A DNA stretch of 64,000 nucleotides from Siphonodentalium dalli (lineage: Eukaryota > Mollusca > Scaphopoda > Gadilida > Siphonodentaliidae): assembly GCA_032622095.1 (NCBI GenBank), contig CP136065.1, forward strand, positions 53,003,949 through 53,067,948. The letters are read 5' to 3'. Below the pieces are notes generated by a model. It worked only from the letters and a program-made list of their open reading frames with translations. It was not told the origin of the DNA and did no database searches. Positions 23,320 to 36,934 of the stretch are shown piece by piece. The position numbers and the translations under genes are program-made. Numbering within the stretch: position 1 is the stretch's first letter; each line of letters starts with the position of its first letter.

Positions 23320-25941
23320 GGGATAAATATTCTTCTCCATGATACAAGGAATCTAATTGTGCGATTTAAAGACTCCAAATTGCCTCGTTTTGGATGAAAG
23401 ATTGTGGGAGGGGCACTCAATTTGATAAGAATGGGTTTAGTCGCCGATTGCCACCACACTTATACAATATCATCCCCATGCTATGAGGAGTGTAATTGTG
23501 TGGCTTAAATCTGTCAAAAGTGACGTCATTCGAGTCAGGATTGAACTGAAAGGCAGAGGGGCACCAAAATTGATACGCAATAATTTTAAGACGCCATGTT
23601 GATGCTGTTTGGGTGAGAGATGGGGGTTAGTGGGCACTAAATTGGATCAAAATTGGTTTACCAAACTTTTATCAATAATCATCTCCATGATATCAGGAGT
23701 CTAATTGTGTGGTTTAAGGATGTCATAATCTGTCACAAGTGGGGCCATTCGAGTCAGGATGCATAGAGGGTGAGAGGAACACAAAAAAGATGAACAATAT
23801 GTTTAGCGCTGATTTCCACTTGATTGATACATATTCTCAGTGATGCGAGAAATCTAATCGTGTGGTTTAGATACGCCAAAATGGTGCCGTTTGGATGAGA
23901 GGTATGGGGCCCTAAATTTTATATGAATTTGAAAACTCGCCAATTTTTTACAAAAACGTATACAAATTCATCCACACGGTATGAGGAGTCCAATGGGTTG
24001 GCTTAAAGCTGTCAAAGGTGACGTCATTCGAGTCAGGGGTGCACTGAAAGGGAGAGGGGCACCACCAAATTAATACACATTCTTCTCCATGATACAAGGA
24101 ATCTAATTGTGTGATTTAAAGACGCCAAATTGCTGTCGTTTGGATGTGAGAATTCGAGTCAGGGTGCACTGAAAAGGAGAGGGGCACCAGAATTGATACA
24201 CAATAATTTTAGCGCCAATTTCCACCAAATTGATACACATTCTTATCCATGATACGAGGAATCAAATCATGTAATTTAAAGACGCTATATTGGTGCTGTT
24301 TGTGTGAGAGATGCTGTGGTGTGTGGGATGGGCACTAAATATGATTTATCTCCATGATAGCAGGAGTCTAAATGTGTGGTTTAAAGATGTCAAAAGTGGT
24401 GCCATTCGAGACATGGTCCACAGAGGGCGAGAGAGACACAAAAATGGATAAACAATATGTTTAGCGCCGATTTCCACCAGACTAATACATATGCTTCTCT
24501 GTGATACGAGGAATCTAATCGTGTGGTTTAAATACGCCAAATTGGTGCCGTTTGGGTGAGAGATATGGGGGCCCTAAATTTTATACAAATTTATATACTC
24601 GCCAATTTTCAACATTTTTATATATATTCATCTCCATAATGAGTCTCAGTTTGTGGTTCAATGATGTCAAATGTGGCGCCGTTTGAGTCCAAATTGGGAC
24701 GGGTGGGTCACCACAACTGATAGAAATATGTTTAGTGCCAATTAACATCAAATTCATACACGTTCTTCTCAAATGATACGAGGAATCAAATCGTGCGTGT
24801 TAAAAACGTCACATTTGATATACAGAGGATATCTTTCATGTTTTAGAACAGACTCATTGCCTAACATAAACAACTCAAAATCTCTCTCTGTGTCGGGCAC
24901 GTGAAGCTGATATAGTTCCATAGCAACATTTCTTTTAAACTGAGAATAATTAGCCAGTATATAGCACAATGGACATAGGATCACCTGGATGTTTCTTTAA
25001 AACATCTGTATCTTCATGGAGATATGATAACCAGGTGTCCTCAAAATCTTAGTCAAACCCACTAGATTGATTGATACATCTCTATGTAAAAGCCAATTGT
25101 TGTCTTTTATTTTTTGCGAACTAATGTGTTTATGATGTTCATGTTATAATGTCTGAAGTATACGCAGTTGTGCATAAATAAATAGTTCTTTATTGATAGG
25201 ACGGATTAATCACGATAAATAAAATGACAATAATTTGGAAACAAAAACACTCTTAGAAGGTTCAAAATCACTTTCCTTTTCCAAAAACATCGAGATATTC
25301 GCTAACGTTCAGAAATATATAGAACTAACTACTGGCAGATTCAAGCCATATTATGCTCAAACCTGATGTATACGATCTATAGGCTATGCATGGAACAAAA
25401 TTAAAAACACATTTAAATTAAATTATGTGTAATATCGATCCAGAAGTACCCTGCCAAAGCCTGCTACGATTGGAAGGGGGGCTGTCAGGCACATTATAAT
25501 TAACAATAACAACAGTAATTTTATTGAGCTATATTCATTCATGTACATCGAAATGTACATTCTATTTTTGTCTGTTTGAAACGGTTACCATTCAATATTT
25601 TATATGTGTAGGAGATGGCTTAAGATAAGCACTATTCTTACTGCCAAATCCCATTATAACCATCAATATCTTTCATCATCATACCGTGAACTTTGTACAT
25701 TATATTTGTTAAAATAAAATATGTTTAAACTAAAATGACAATCGCTCCTATCTGACAAGGTGAGTTACTACTTATATTCCGTGTGTAAGAATCATGTTTT
25801 GTGACGCTATTTGGATATATAATTTATGAGAATATGTGTAACGCTTTGAACAAGAGTATCCTCTATTCCCATCATATATCCACAATATGCAGAGGGCTTC
25901 ACATCAGTTTAACCTGGGCAACGCCGGGTAACCCTGCTAGT
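23320..25941 (+). mobile_element. Helitron-like element 2 (5' truncated)
   Basis: Starts abruptly inside the tandem array (units near 23,445, 23,575, 23,805, 24,205, 24,465 and 24,740), continues into the same unique tail as element 1 (GTCTTTTATTTTTTGCGAAC near 25,100) and ends GGCAACGCCGGGTAACCC then CTGCTAGTA at about 25,941. The TGTC-rich left portion is missing. It lies outside the duplicated block, so it is an independent insertion. No coding sequence. Confidence 0.65.
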
Positions 25942-28900
25942 ACATAATATATGTGGTCACCCTGTATTCTCCAGCCCCAACTCATGTGTTTGCAAATACA
26001 TTGATGTCAAATGCACTTCAAGTTAAATGAAAAACACAGTTATTCGAATTAAGTGAACTGTATTAAGATGTCACAACAGCAATTAAACAAACATAAAACT
26101 GATAATAGTTAACGACGATCGCCGTTAATGGGTGCCACTATGATTACACTAACACTATGTAGACTACAGTGGTTACAATAGGGTTAGCCAGCGACCCGTC
26201 CGCCCATCTTTTGGACGGGCACTTTGGAAAGAGGAAAGAAAAAAAAATTGAAAAAAAATAAAAATATTTATTCTCATAGATGCTAAAATTTGCATTTTAA
26301 ACGAACTAACTGTAAATTTACAAAGCTGAAGTATGTAGTACTCATTTTAGATACAAGAAAAGAGCTCAGAATGCATTATATGGGTAACTGTTTCTAAAAA
26401 CAATTATGGGGCCCGCCTAGGCCCCCAAATCCTTCGCCTTAACTGTGGTCCTGGCCGGTCCCCAGACCCCCGGGCTTGGACACCCTATCCCAAATTTCTG
26501 GCTAATACCCTGGTGATTACAGTATGCAGTTGATAAGTGATCACTAGTGATTCATCTCTGCAGTGTGCACACACATGTCACAAGTGCCGTCGATATCAGT
26601 ATCTAATTATGCTATCAATGTACAGGCCAGTCCTTCGATTTTGAGACGCGCAATGACGCTTGCGCGCCTTGGTGCACGGCTGCACGCAGATTTAAAAACC
26701 AGCGTGACATTAAATGTGCGCGTCGAAAATTTGCAACTAAAAAAATGCGCGCGTCGGAAATTGCAACAAGTGCTGACAAATGAACTAGATATTAACACTT
26801 TGACTGCCGACCACGAGTTATCTCGTGATGATCCGTCCTTCAGGAGTGCTACCACGAGTTAACTCATGACGATTGGATGGTCTCAATTTTTGGTCAGATT
26901 GATGACATAACCGTAATTACGCGCGAAAATGGGACAAATTCACATACCAGATACATTTCCCAATCATAATTTTAGAGTTACGTCGCTTGTTCAGTGACGA
27001 TTGGTTGTGTATATTGTCTACAACGGGGGAGGGGTGTTTTGTGAAAAGGACTCGGCAATAACTGGGGTACCCGATTGCCTTGTATTCATTTTCGTCCTTC
27101 AGATATCTACAATATATTTTCTAAGATTGATATCGACAGGCTTTAGGCTATATGCAGGGGTAGATAGGGTCATGCGATCGGGAATACTATCATGGGCGTG
27201 GCATTTGATCAGCGAGTTGCATAAGTATGATCCGGATGTAGAGGTAACACCCAGGTTACAGCGACATGTGCACTAGGGAAATAATGTTACGTAAAATCCA
27301 CAGACATGTGAGGAGAAACCGCTGATCTGAATAAAAGCCAGTTCATTCTGGTATCTCTCCGGTGGAAGAGATGTTACACTTATGTAGTCACTACATACAG
27401 ATCATACATGTACGACTATAGACATTGATCGATGTCGACAGATAATTGTATAGACCTATGTAGAGACTAGGACGTGGTGAAGGGCCCCCGAATGGGGGGT
27501 ATCCACCTCAGGATTTTCGATTGCACCCCCCCCCCCTTTGGTCCCAATTGTTCCCACTGGTCATCCACAAATTTCCAAATGAAGTTAAATTGGAGTTGTA
27601 CCCAGCCCCCACCCCCTCGGGTTGACATTTTTTCCAAATGGACCTCCAGAAACTGTGTATATAGATGAGTCACGTAAGAACGTTCTGTTAAACTACTGTA
27701 TTCACCTTCAATCGGTCTCAACACCCATCGGTGTTGAAGGTTGGATACATCAAACTGTCAGTAACTGCAATTCACTTTGTGGTGTTTTAAGTGTAAATAG
27801 TATGACCGTGGCCAAGATAATTGCAAGAACAAAGACATATACATATGTGCACGGTGTTCTACACCAGACATGAACACACGAATTGCTCGCAAGCAAGTGT
27901 TCAAACTGACTCGGTGCATATCCAGGTAGAAAACATTAAGGCTGAGAAACATGCAGCTTTCATGTCCAGATGCTGATAATATTGCTGGCTCTCGACAGTC
28001 AACTGAAATCGCATAGTTTCTGCAGTTGTGTCTGCAAGGAATGTGTTGATACCAGCACTCAGGCGGAGAGTCATAACAATGTAGACGGTGTGTCACTACT
28101 GGCAACTGAATTGAAAGAAACCAATATTGTGTCTGTTCAAAAACCTATACCACGGACCATGGACACATCTACTCAAGCTGAGACAGTTTCTACAAATCAA
28201 TATACTCAAGTAGCAGATGCCCCAAAACAATAACCAATATCTCTCCAATATTTTGACTATCAGAAACAGAGTTGATATCGAGTTAGTAAAGTATAACACG
28301 ATGCTAGAAAGAAAATCGTTTGAGTTTATACTTGTACAATTTTCATATACAGTAATGCCCAAAGTAATTGATGAGAGCTTTCCGATGAATGGCAACAAGC
28401 CATATTTCCGACTAAATCCTGAAAAGTTACCCATAATTCTGCTTTGGTTAAGTGGTCAATTACTCTGGGTATTACTGTACCAATCGTGTGTGTTACATAT
28501 TACCATTCCGTTTCAAAAATCCAGCGGTGTGGTTCATAAATGTTACTATGTTCACTGAGAATATCAGTCTTATGTTCTAATATATAGGGTCTGAATCCAT
28601 GCAGCATGTGTTGTTAATATTGCTTGTTCCTTGACTTGGGCATATTGATAACGTATCTCTTACACGTCACATACACAGGTAATGGGGCTATTCCAATGAA
28701 TAAGTACATATAATGGCTGTGAAGAAAATTCATGTAAAACTTGTTTTTATATAGAAATATGTGATAAATATAAATAAGTTTGTTAGTTGTTTTTGTTTAT
28801 CACAAACAAATAATTGTTTATTATTTGGAGTCTACCACCCTTTTATTGTTAGTTCCCTTCCCTTATGGGACCTTGATAAGCTAATAAGTCCTGCGCACTA

Positions 28901-29836
28901 CACATACGTATAATAGGATTGATGAAAATTATATATATATTTTTTTTAATTATAACACAGCACGTAATCCGTACTTTTTCACTCGGTATAAGCATGCGCA
29001 CATGCTTTTGTTCCGGGTCAGAATTATGCGAGAAATTACTATGTGGAAATTTAGACGTGAAGATTCCGTGTAACTTTAACATGGAAGTCATTTTGACAAC
29101 AATCAATGGGAGATAACTCAACATTTGTTAATCGTTGTCTGGTTGTTCTCATGATCTCAGTTTGATAATACCAGCACAGCACAACCTAAAATCTGGTACA
29201 TGTGCTACTAATTTGTTATCATATACAGCATACCCACTATGTGGGCACAAATCCGTATTAGCCTAGAAACAAACTATCGTGAGATAACCTCTGGAAGGCA
29301 ACACAAATTACAAATACGTTTATACCATAATTTTTATGAATCTTTTGTTTTAAAAGTTGTTATAGCGTAAACTAGGCTTCATTTGTGCTGGTTTTGTAAT
29401 TTTAAATTAAAATGAACTGTTTCTATAACCTTTAAATCTACAGCTAAGTCTGCTACACTATTGTCCATAAAATAATCAGTTTGTCCCAATATGAGATAAA
29501 AAAAAACAATTTAAAAAAAAACTGGGTGAACTAATTTTTATTTTTGTTCCCCTAATAATCAAAATATTTTTGGCAGGTTAGGTCCTTTAACCAAGTTATT
29601 TAAGCAGGCATTGCCACGCGAGAGCACCCCTCGTACATGTTATTTAAACAGGCATTGTCACGCGAGGGCACCACTCATACAAGTTTGAAACCGGTTTTCT
29701 CATCGCTGACATACCTGGTCAGTAAATGGCTTACTCGAAGTCAACCCATTGATCAACTTCAACTCATATTAAAGGGTGTGACATTGAGTCAGTCATGTTA
29801 GAATTTAATCGCGTTCTAATTGTGTTATATCGACAG
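25942..29836. other. Large stretch without a recognised gene
   Basis: Contains a poly-C stretch (27,525-27,537); the repeated words CACGAGTTATCTCGTGA and CACGAGTTAACTCATGA at 26,811-26,870; and a region at 27,860-28,560 where two overlapping frames contain DTSTQAE twice (in 27,970-28,233) but no recognised domain. There is also a two-copy ~53-bp tandem repeat at 29,590-29,685 (GCATTGCCACGCGAG and GCATTGTCACGCGAG). Some of it may be decayed exons or elements; none can be named. Confidence 0.35.
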
Positions 29837-30174
29837 GCCATTAATCTAAGGTTAGTCACAAACTATAAAGAAGTATGGTGGTCTCCGAGAATGACGGGTT
29901 AATGCGTGTTCAGACGAATCAGTATCGTATGTTGAGTTGCGTGCGTTGAAATTGGAATACAGACACTAGAGTAAAACCTCTCCAAACCGAACACCATTCG
30001 CACCGGGCCTTTTGTTCCCTTTATAGAGAGGTATTTGGTTTATAGAAAATTCCAGTACCATCAGCTACCATCAGAATATAGTGCCGTCCTTACCGAGAGT
30101 GATCGAGACACAAACAACTCATTATTGATTAATTAAACTTTATTCAATAAACTAACAAATATAATATAAATAAC
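29837..30174 (+). repeat. Duplicated block, copy B, left part
   Basis: About 95% identical by eye to 6-331 of copy A. Ends with ATATAAATAAC (30,164-30,174), where the LINE begins. Homology resumes at 48,210 on the far side of the LINE. Confidence 0.88.
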
Positions 30175-30401
30175 ACATCCGGTACATGGCGCTACGAGAA
30201 CAGCGGTGCGTGAACCAAAAAACATTCGCCTCCTCCAATAACGAGAATGATTTGGTACTATTCCTAGTAAATCCTATAAATAGATATGTTTAAATCAAAG
30301 CTGTACATAAACATTAAAACTAAATACTTCGTGGAAACCACAATAACCGTATTACGGTGACCAAAACACGTGTCTACATCGAAAATAGGTGACTCTAAAA
30401 A

Positions 30402-31236
30402 ATGACAACACTGACGAGATCCCAATCAACTGCGGACCTTGAAAAGCAGTATGCTTGTTCCAGTTTTGACGACATATCCAAATGCTTCACAAAAATGCAC
30501 GAGGCTATAGGTGGACGACTGGAAAATATTGAAAAGAAGATAGATGACCTCTCAAAAAAAGTGCAAACAGTTGAGAACAAGTCCAAAAAGGCGTGTGATA
30601 TAGTGAAATCTATGGAAGACTCAGTAATTCCGGACATCTTAGAAAGAATAAATGCTTTAGATGAGGAGCTAACTGAAACAACTGTGTATGTTGATTCGAA
30701 ATTTGAGGACACCGACAAAGCCACAGAGGAGCTGCACACAACCGAAGGTATTCTGGAAGAAAACATTAACTCCATTCTTAAGAAACACACCGTACTAAGT
30801 GATGCTCACATAAAGGTTGATATGTGGGGACGCAAATGGAATGTTGTCATAAAAGGAATCCAAAGAACGACCAAAGAAAACGCACAAGAAACTCAAAGAA
30901 AGGTGAGAAAGTCTTTCACAAACATTCTTGGCATATCGGAAGAAGATGCACAAGTAATGCAATTTGCTGCATGTCCCCGACTTCCCACGGGAACTGATAA
31001 GCATCCCAACACAATCGTGCGATTTGTATCTTTAGACGATCGAGACAGTGATTTATAAAGCGAAGGAGTTACAGCCAGGGTCTGGCTACAGCGTATCTGT
31101 TGACCTTCCTGCAAACTTATCGAAGCTTCGAGGAAAACTATTGAAGGAAAGAAGTGTTCTTTCAGCGGAGGAGAAAAGAAAAGTGAAACTAATCTACATG
31201 AAGAATGAGCCATTCTTAAAACTGGTGAAAAAGTAA
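30402..31236 (+). pseudogene. LINE ORF1 (coiled-coil, RNA-binding)
   Basis: L1-type ORF1 proteins trimerise through a coiled coil and bind LINE RNA as a chaperone. The N-terminal half here is heptad-rich (ENIEKKIDDLSKKVQ onward, residues ~45-135). Then come the start of an RRM-like domain (RKWNVVIKGI, ~148-157) and a C-terminal basic part with AEEKRKVKLIYMKN. The first frame stops at 31,058 and homology continues in another frame from 31,048, so there is one frameshift. Followed by an A-run at 31,234-31,249. Confidence 0.7.
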
Positions 31237-32295
31237 AAAAAAAAAAAACATCCACTGTGAATAGAAGAAGTTGTTATTAAAAATGAGTTAATTAATGTAT
31301 CATAATATATTCTTTTTGTTACATAACTTGTTATGACTTAAATCTAAATGAAAATCACACAAACTGTGGCACCCCGGGTGTTATCCCTTCATCACTGCGG
31401 AATCATGGGGAAACTAGTAAGTTGGACAGGAAGGCGACAAACTGTCACTCACTGATAGTGTATGTTATTTCCAGCTTGTCAGGATGTTATTTTTATCCTA
31501 TCATTCTACAATGGTTAAGGATCCATGCACCCTGGGCGCCACACTATAATTTCTAAGACCAATTACTAAAACACTTTGATAGCTGGTTATTCAATGGCAA
31601 ACTGATTATTATTTTATTCCCATTCTTCATTTGTGGAAGGTTTCTGACCATAATCTGACTGACGCTGTCAGTTAAACTTGTTTTCAGAGCGTACTCGCGG
31701 ATGAATGAATGGGAATCCACTGAGAATTCTATTGGATGATTGTATAATTTTAATAATTTTTTAATTAGAATTGATACGGAGAATCAACTCAAAACTGAAC
31801 AAAAATCTAAGTAGTTGAAGACTATTAATTTTCCAATTTATTGAAGACTAATTAAAAAAAATCATTTTTAAATATGATATTCCCTTTTACTTATTATGTA
31901 AAAGAGAATTAACTCCATTTATTTGTGTTTATTATCTTAGCATAGCCTTTGAAATTAAATTCCCATTCATATATTCAAAGATACACATATATTAAGTAGC
32001 TAGCACATATGACAAAAGGGGGATAACTCTATCCGAAATATAGATTTTATATTTCCCTCTGTTTTTACCAAAGAGCTAAACACTAGCAAAAAATTACACT
32101 TGAGAATATTCATGTTCACACAAGAGATGAATATTGCATAAGTAATTTCTTTATTTCCGATATTTACTATATGGCAATCATATAATGTGATGACAGATTT
32201 CATTTAAGGAAGTCCATTGTCATTGTTCATAATAATATTGTTTCAGCACATGCACTTGTATCTGCAGTCTGTTGCATGGTAATTAGTTTATATAA
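31237..32295 (+). other. LINE ORF1-ORF2 spacer
   Basis: AT-rich, non-coding, inside the LINE. No further element boundary is seen, although an unusually long spacer leaves open an old insertion without recognisable ends. Confidence 0.45.
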
Positions 32296-34652
32296 TGACT
32301 AATCTCAATATAGGTTTTTTGAATTGTCGTGGGCTCTCCTCCAATCAGGTGAAACGACGAGATTTTTTTCAAATAAATCGAAACAGATTTGACATCACAC
32401 ACTCTTAAAAAAAAGTGGAAGAAAAATGGAAAGCAGAATGGGGATATGAAGCACATTTTAGTTCTTACTCTAGTTCAAGTAGAGGGGTAGCTATCCTTTT
32501 GAAAAACTCAACGGACTATAACATACATCGGTCAATTCTAGACACAGGGAGAATTATATTATACTTGATATAACAATACAAAATCAAAGAATCACTCTAT
32601 GTGCACTATATGGGCCAAACGAAGATAGACTGACATTCTTTGAAGAAATATTTACAAAATTAGAAGAATTAGAAAACTAAACTATTGTGATAGGTGGTGA
32701 TGGGAATGTACCACAAGAATATGATGTAGACACAATTAATTACAAATACAAAAATAATACAAAATCAAATGAAGCTATTTTAAGAGCAATGCAGAGATTG
32801 GATCTAATTGATGTTTGGAGACTTGAAAATAAAAACAAAGGGATACACATGGAGGGGTCCAGGTAAAAAAAATGGCTAGACTGGACTATTTTCTTGTATC
32901 GGCCGACCTACAGCATTCTGTCAATAGTTCGGATATACTAAATAGTTACAAATCTGATTACAACCCAATTAGCCTAAGTTTTAAGTTAATTGATCATCCA
33001 AGAGGAAGGGGTATTTGGAAGTTTAATGATAGTCTCTTAAGAGACCCATAATACATAAATTTAGTTGAAGAAACCATCTATAAATCAATACTCTCACCAG
33101 AATGATCACTCCCTCAACATCTATGACCAACTATTTTGGGAAACACTTAAAATCATGATACGTGGTGAATCAATTAAATACTCATCAAATCTTAAGAAAT
33201 CTTGGGATAAAAGGGAAACTAATATCGAAAAGCGACTATCAGATTTCTCTTTAATACTAGACGGAGGGGATCACACAGTTGAAATAGAGATAGATAAACT
33301 TAATGCTGAAATTAAATCTATCAGAGATCAAAAAGTGAAAGGAATTATGCTTAGAACAAAAGCTAAATGGAAAATCGAAGGGGAAAACCTTCAAAATACT
33401 TTTGCAATTTGGAAAAGAGACATTACACAGAAAAACATATTCCAAAACTTATTAGATCAGATGGGTCAGAAACAGAAGATTTTTCTGAAATTCACCAAGA
33501 GCAGGATTTTTTTTTATAAAAATCTTTATACATCAAAATTAAACAAAGAAACAGAAAACAAAAAGCCCTTTGATTTCTGGGACACTGAAAATCCATCCTA
33601 AATACCCTAGATGATATGGAATCAGAAAATTTAGAAGGCCCATTATCCAACTTCGATTGTGCCAATGCATTAAAAGGGATGAAAAATGACCGCTCACCTG
33701 GAAGCGATGGTTATACTGCTATAACTATAGCTATAGCTTTTGTAAATATTTTTGGAAAGATCTTGCTCAATTTGTTATAAACTCTCTCAATTATGGTTAC
33801 TCAAACCAAGAACTGTCAATCACTCAATGCTGTGGAGTAATCACCTGTTTTCCAAAGCCAAACAAATGTAAACACTATCTGAAAAATTGGAGACCCATTT
33901 CTCTTCTTAATGTTGATACAAAAATAGCTTCGGCTGTTATAGCAAATAGAATGAAAAAGTACTTACCAAAGCTAATTAGTGGTACACAATTTTGATTCAT
34001 GTCAGGACGACACATATGCGAATCAACAAGACTGATATTCGATCTGATTGAAAAATGTGAAAAAAATGATATACCTGGAATACTAATGATTTTAGATTTT
34101 GAAAAAGCCTTTGATTCTCTGGAGTGGGATTTTATACAAAAATGTATTGACTTCTTCAATTTTGGCCCATTAATGAAAACATGGATAAAAACATTCTACA
34201 CCAATATGTATAGCTACGTTATAAATAATGGTAACTTATCAAATAATATAGATATTTATAGATTACAAGGGTTAGACAAGGTGGCCCGCTGCCTCCTTAT
34301 TTATTTTGTGCGTATAAATTATTAGTGCCTGTTTAAAAGTTAACCCTGATATAAAAGGAATACAATTTAATAACTCTGAATATACCTTGACTCAATATGT
34401 AGATGACCTAACCCTCTTCCTCCAAGATGATCAAAAATCGATGAACACTGCATTAAATACTTTTAGCGCATTTGAGGCCATTTCACGTTTAAAAGTGAAC
34501 TTTAATAAAACACAAGCGGTATGGATTGGGGAAAAAGGGGTTGTGGTGAAGAAATAAATACAGATCAAAATATACCATGGAATCACAATCAGGCTTTCAC
34601 GATACTTGGAATTGAATATAACCTATTCAATGAAAAGTTCATTGAAAACAAT
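32296..34652 (+). pseudogene. LINE ORF2, 5' portion (endonuclease and reverse transcriptase)
   Basis: Starts MTNLNIGFLNCRGLSSNQ, the beginning of an APE-type endonuclease, which nicks target DNA; its expected GGDWN box reads GGDGN and the SDH box reads SDY. A linker follows (33,065-33,601). The RT has SPGSDGY, LDFEKAFDS and YVDD (near 34,395). Multiple stops and frame changes (for example 32,406, 33,050, 33,720-33,900, 33,995 and 34,280) show that it cannot make protein. It is cut at 34,652 by the gypsy element and resumes at 44,355. Confidence 0.78.
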
Positions 34653-34874
34653 TGTTGTGAATTGGACCACATAAATAATGCTCTGGGTGTGTACTGATGT
34701 TTATGCTGCAAAACCGGAAGTGAGGCATTTTCTGGCACTTGGAATTCAAACTTGAAGCTGATAGAGACGTTCTCATCAATTTAAGCTGTCCAAGTCATCA
34801 CAAACTAGGTAATTATACGTTATATAGTTATAATAACCATATACTTACCTTCCCGAAGTGTTATATACACTTCA
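34653..34874 (+). repeat. 5' LTR of gypsy A
   Basis: 222 bp, starts TGTTGTGAATTGGACC, ends ACACTTCA. Contains one ACCGGAAGTG and a terminal palindrome GAAGTGTTATATACACTTC. Immediately followed by TTGGTGTCAGAAGCAAGCC (34,875-34,893), the probable tRNA primer-binding site. Confidence 0.88.
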
Positions 34875-35184
34875 TTGGTGTCAGAAGCAAGCCGAGATAG
34901 TGATTTTTCTGTCTTTAAATTTAGCTCAAGACAGATTTAAACGCTAGTCATTTTTGTGGCAATCGGTATTACTGAATGCCTTAGTATATCAATGTATTAT
35001 CGCCTTTCATCACCGGCATTACTGGAGATGAAATTATAAAAATTCTGCCATTCCTGACAAGAATCGTTAAACAATTTTTCAACACCAACTATTTTCGGCC
35101 TATTTTTTTCGTCACAACTACCATAATTTATCGGTATTCCCAAATAAGTGGTACGCTATAAGTAACGAAAGATAACAAGTATTA

Positions 35185-35625
35185 GTGAAGATGTCTACTT
35201 TGAATATAAATGAAGCAACGCTCGGCGAGTTGCAACAACTAAAGGATATCGGACCGGTTCGAGCAAAAGCTATTGTGAAGAGGAGGAAAGAGAAGAATGG
35301 TAAATTGAACTGGAAGGAAGTAAAGGGCATAACTGAGATACCATTGCCTATATGGGAATCTTTGATAAAAAGGAAGATTATTTCTTTCGAGTCCGACAAG
35401 ACGGGCGAAATCAAAATTTCAGACCTGATGGGTGAAATTCGCGAAATGAAGAATGAAAGACAGGAACACCTGAATAAGCTAGAGGTTCTGTACACTAATA
35501 TTCAGGACAGCCGTGATCGATTGGACCACACAATAGCTGAACTGGAAGAGGCAAAGGAAAGCAACCACATACTGAGAGAAGAATTGAAGAATATTAGAAA
35601 AGACAGAGAGAGTGAATCAGAATAG
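35185..35625 (+). CDS. Helix-hairpin-helix plus coiled-coil frame (5' Gag region)
   Basis: 146 residues. Residues ~3-35 (LNINEATLGELQQLK, then IGPVRAKAI) match the ComEA-type helix-hairpin-helix fold, a non-specific DNA-binding motif. Residues ~80-145 are a charged coiled coil with heptads (HTIAELEEAKESNHILREEL). It lies between the primer site and the Gag core, in a different phase from gag, so it is either a separate small ORF or the N-terminal part of Gag cut by a frameshift near 35,625-35,654. The start is the first ATG after the leader. Confidence 0.65.
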   Translation: MKMSTLNINEATLGELQQLKDIGPVRAKAIVKRRKEKNGKLNWKEVKGITEIPLPIWESLIKRKIISFESDKTGEIKISDLMGEIREMKNERQEHLNKLEVLYTNIQDSRDRLDHTIAELEEAKESNHILREELKNIRKDRESESE

Positions 35626-35653
35626 CGAAGAAAAAAAGAAGCCGACTTAAGGC

Positions 35654-36735
35654 ATGACAGAGATACAACAAAGGCTGAATGACCAACTGACTGGATCAAT
35701 GATTAGAGTAAAACATCCAATCATCAGTGATAAAGATGACAGTCGTTCTCAAACGCACGACCAAGCACGAAGTCATTTTTCAGAATCGCTTCTGGACTCA
35801 CTTGCACCAGGGGCAATCTATGGGAATGCTGAGCCAAATGCCCGTAGTACACCAAGGGACAAGGTCCCGAAAGACCGATCAGAAAGGAGTCTGAATGTTA
35901 CGGGATCACATTACAAAGGTCCATTACCTCCGAAAATGTCATACTTCGACGGCAAACATGATTGGAGGAGCTTCCATACTCAGTTTGACTTCATCGGCGA
36001 TAAATATGGCTGGTCGTTAGAGCGCCTAGATAGATTTGTCGATTCCCTACGTGACAAGGCCTTAAAGTTTTACTGCACATGTCCTCCTTCAGTACAACAT
36101 GGTTATGGAAAGTTGATGGAAAAGTTTGGACAACGATTTGGTCGTAAGGAGCTACCTCACACAATCAGGCGACAGCTACAGGATGTACGTCAAAACGTGG
36201 ATGAATCAATAGACGAATTTGCTGAAAGGGTACAGGATCTGGCAAATGAAGGCTATGCTAATGGCACTCCCGAAATGATAGAGACAGTTTCTATTGATGC
36301 ATTCTTTAAAGGCCTACAAGACAAACGTGCAGCCTACTCAGCAATGGAACGAAATCCTATGACACTTGACACCTCGATACAATGGGTGAACAGTTCAATG
36401 CTGAACTACAGGATGCTGGTTGGTCAGAGGAAAACAGATGTAAGGAAAGTCACTTGTTTTTAAAGTGATTTTGAAGATGACACCCATTCCCCGATCCGTC
36501 CGATCAACAGCGAACCATCGAACACAAGTGATATTCAGCAGGAATTGAGCTCATTGAAGGGAGGAATGAAGGCGATGTCAGATAACTTTTCTCAGAAATT
36601 TGACAAATTAATTTCTATTTTATCCGAGAAACCCAGGGGCAGAAGTAGCATGACCTCCAAGTCCTAGGAAGTTTGTCTGTTTCACCTGCGGTGAAGAGGG
36701 CCATTTCAGTAAAAATTGTGTGAAGCGGACTACAG
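35654..36735 (+). pseudogene. gypsy A gag
   Basis: Gag forms the virus-like particle. The frame 35,654-36,463 contains a retrotransposon Gag core (SYFDGKHDWRSFHTQF to about residue 245). A stop at 36,461-36,463 interrupts it; the same frame then runs to 36,666, and after a frameshift a zinc knuckle CFTCGEEGHFSKNC (C-x2-C-x4-H-x4-C) follows at about 36,678-36,720. So one stop and one frameshift separate core and nucleocapsid. Confidence 0.8.
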
Positions 36736-36934
36736 GGCCAAAATCTCCACAAAAAAGCCCCCATATGAAGTCTTTAAACTTCAGCGGGTTGAATTGGAAG
36801 ACCGCAACCCAACCCAGTACACAACCAAACACGTCGGTCAAATGCACGAGGAGCTATGTAAGTCACAACACTAACTGGATTGTGATGATGCGAAAGACGA
36901 AGCCGAAGGCATAGCTGTAGGAAAACATCCAATT

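Noticed and set aside
26811-26870. CACGAGTTA words as a piggyBac terminus
   Set aside because: No TTAA-bounded pair or inverted partner was found nearby.
27467-27873. Overlapping frames near 27.5-27.9 kb
   Set aside because: Driven by a C run and Pro-rich low complexity; no domain or splice support.
30395-31255. Serine/phenylalanine-rich minus-strand frames across LINE ORF1
   Set aside because: Antisense of a lysine/glutamate-rich coiled coil, which commonly gives such frames.
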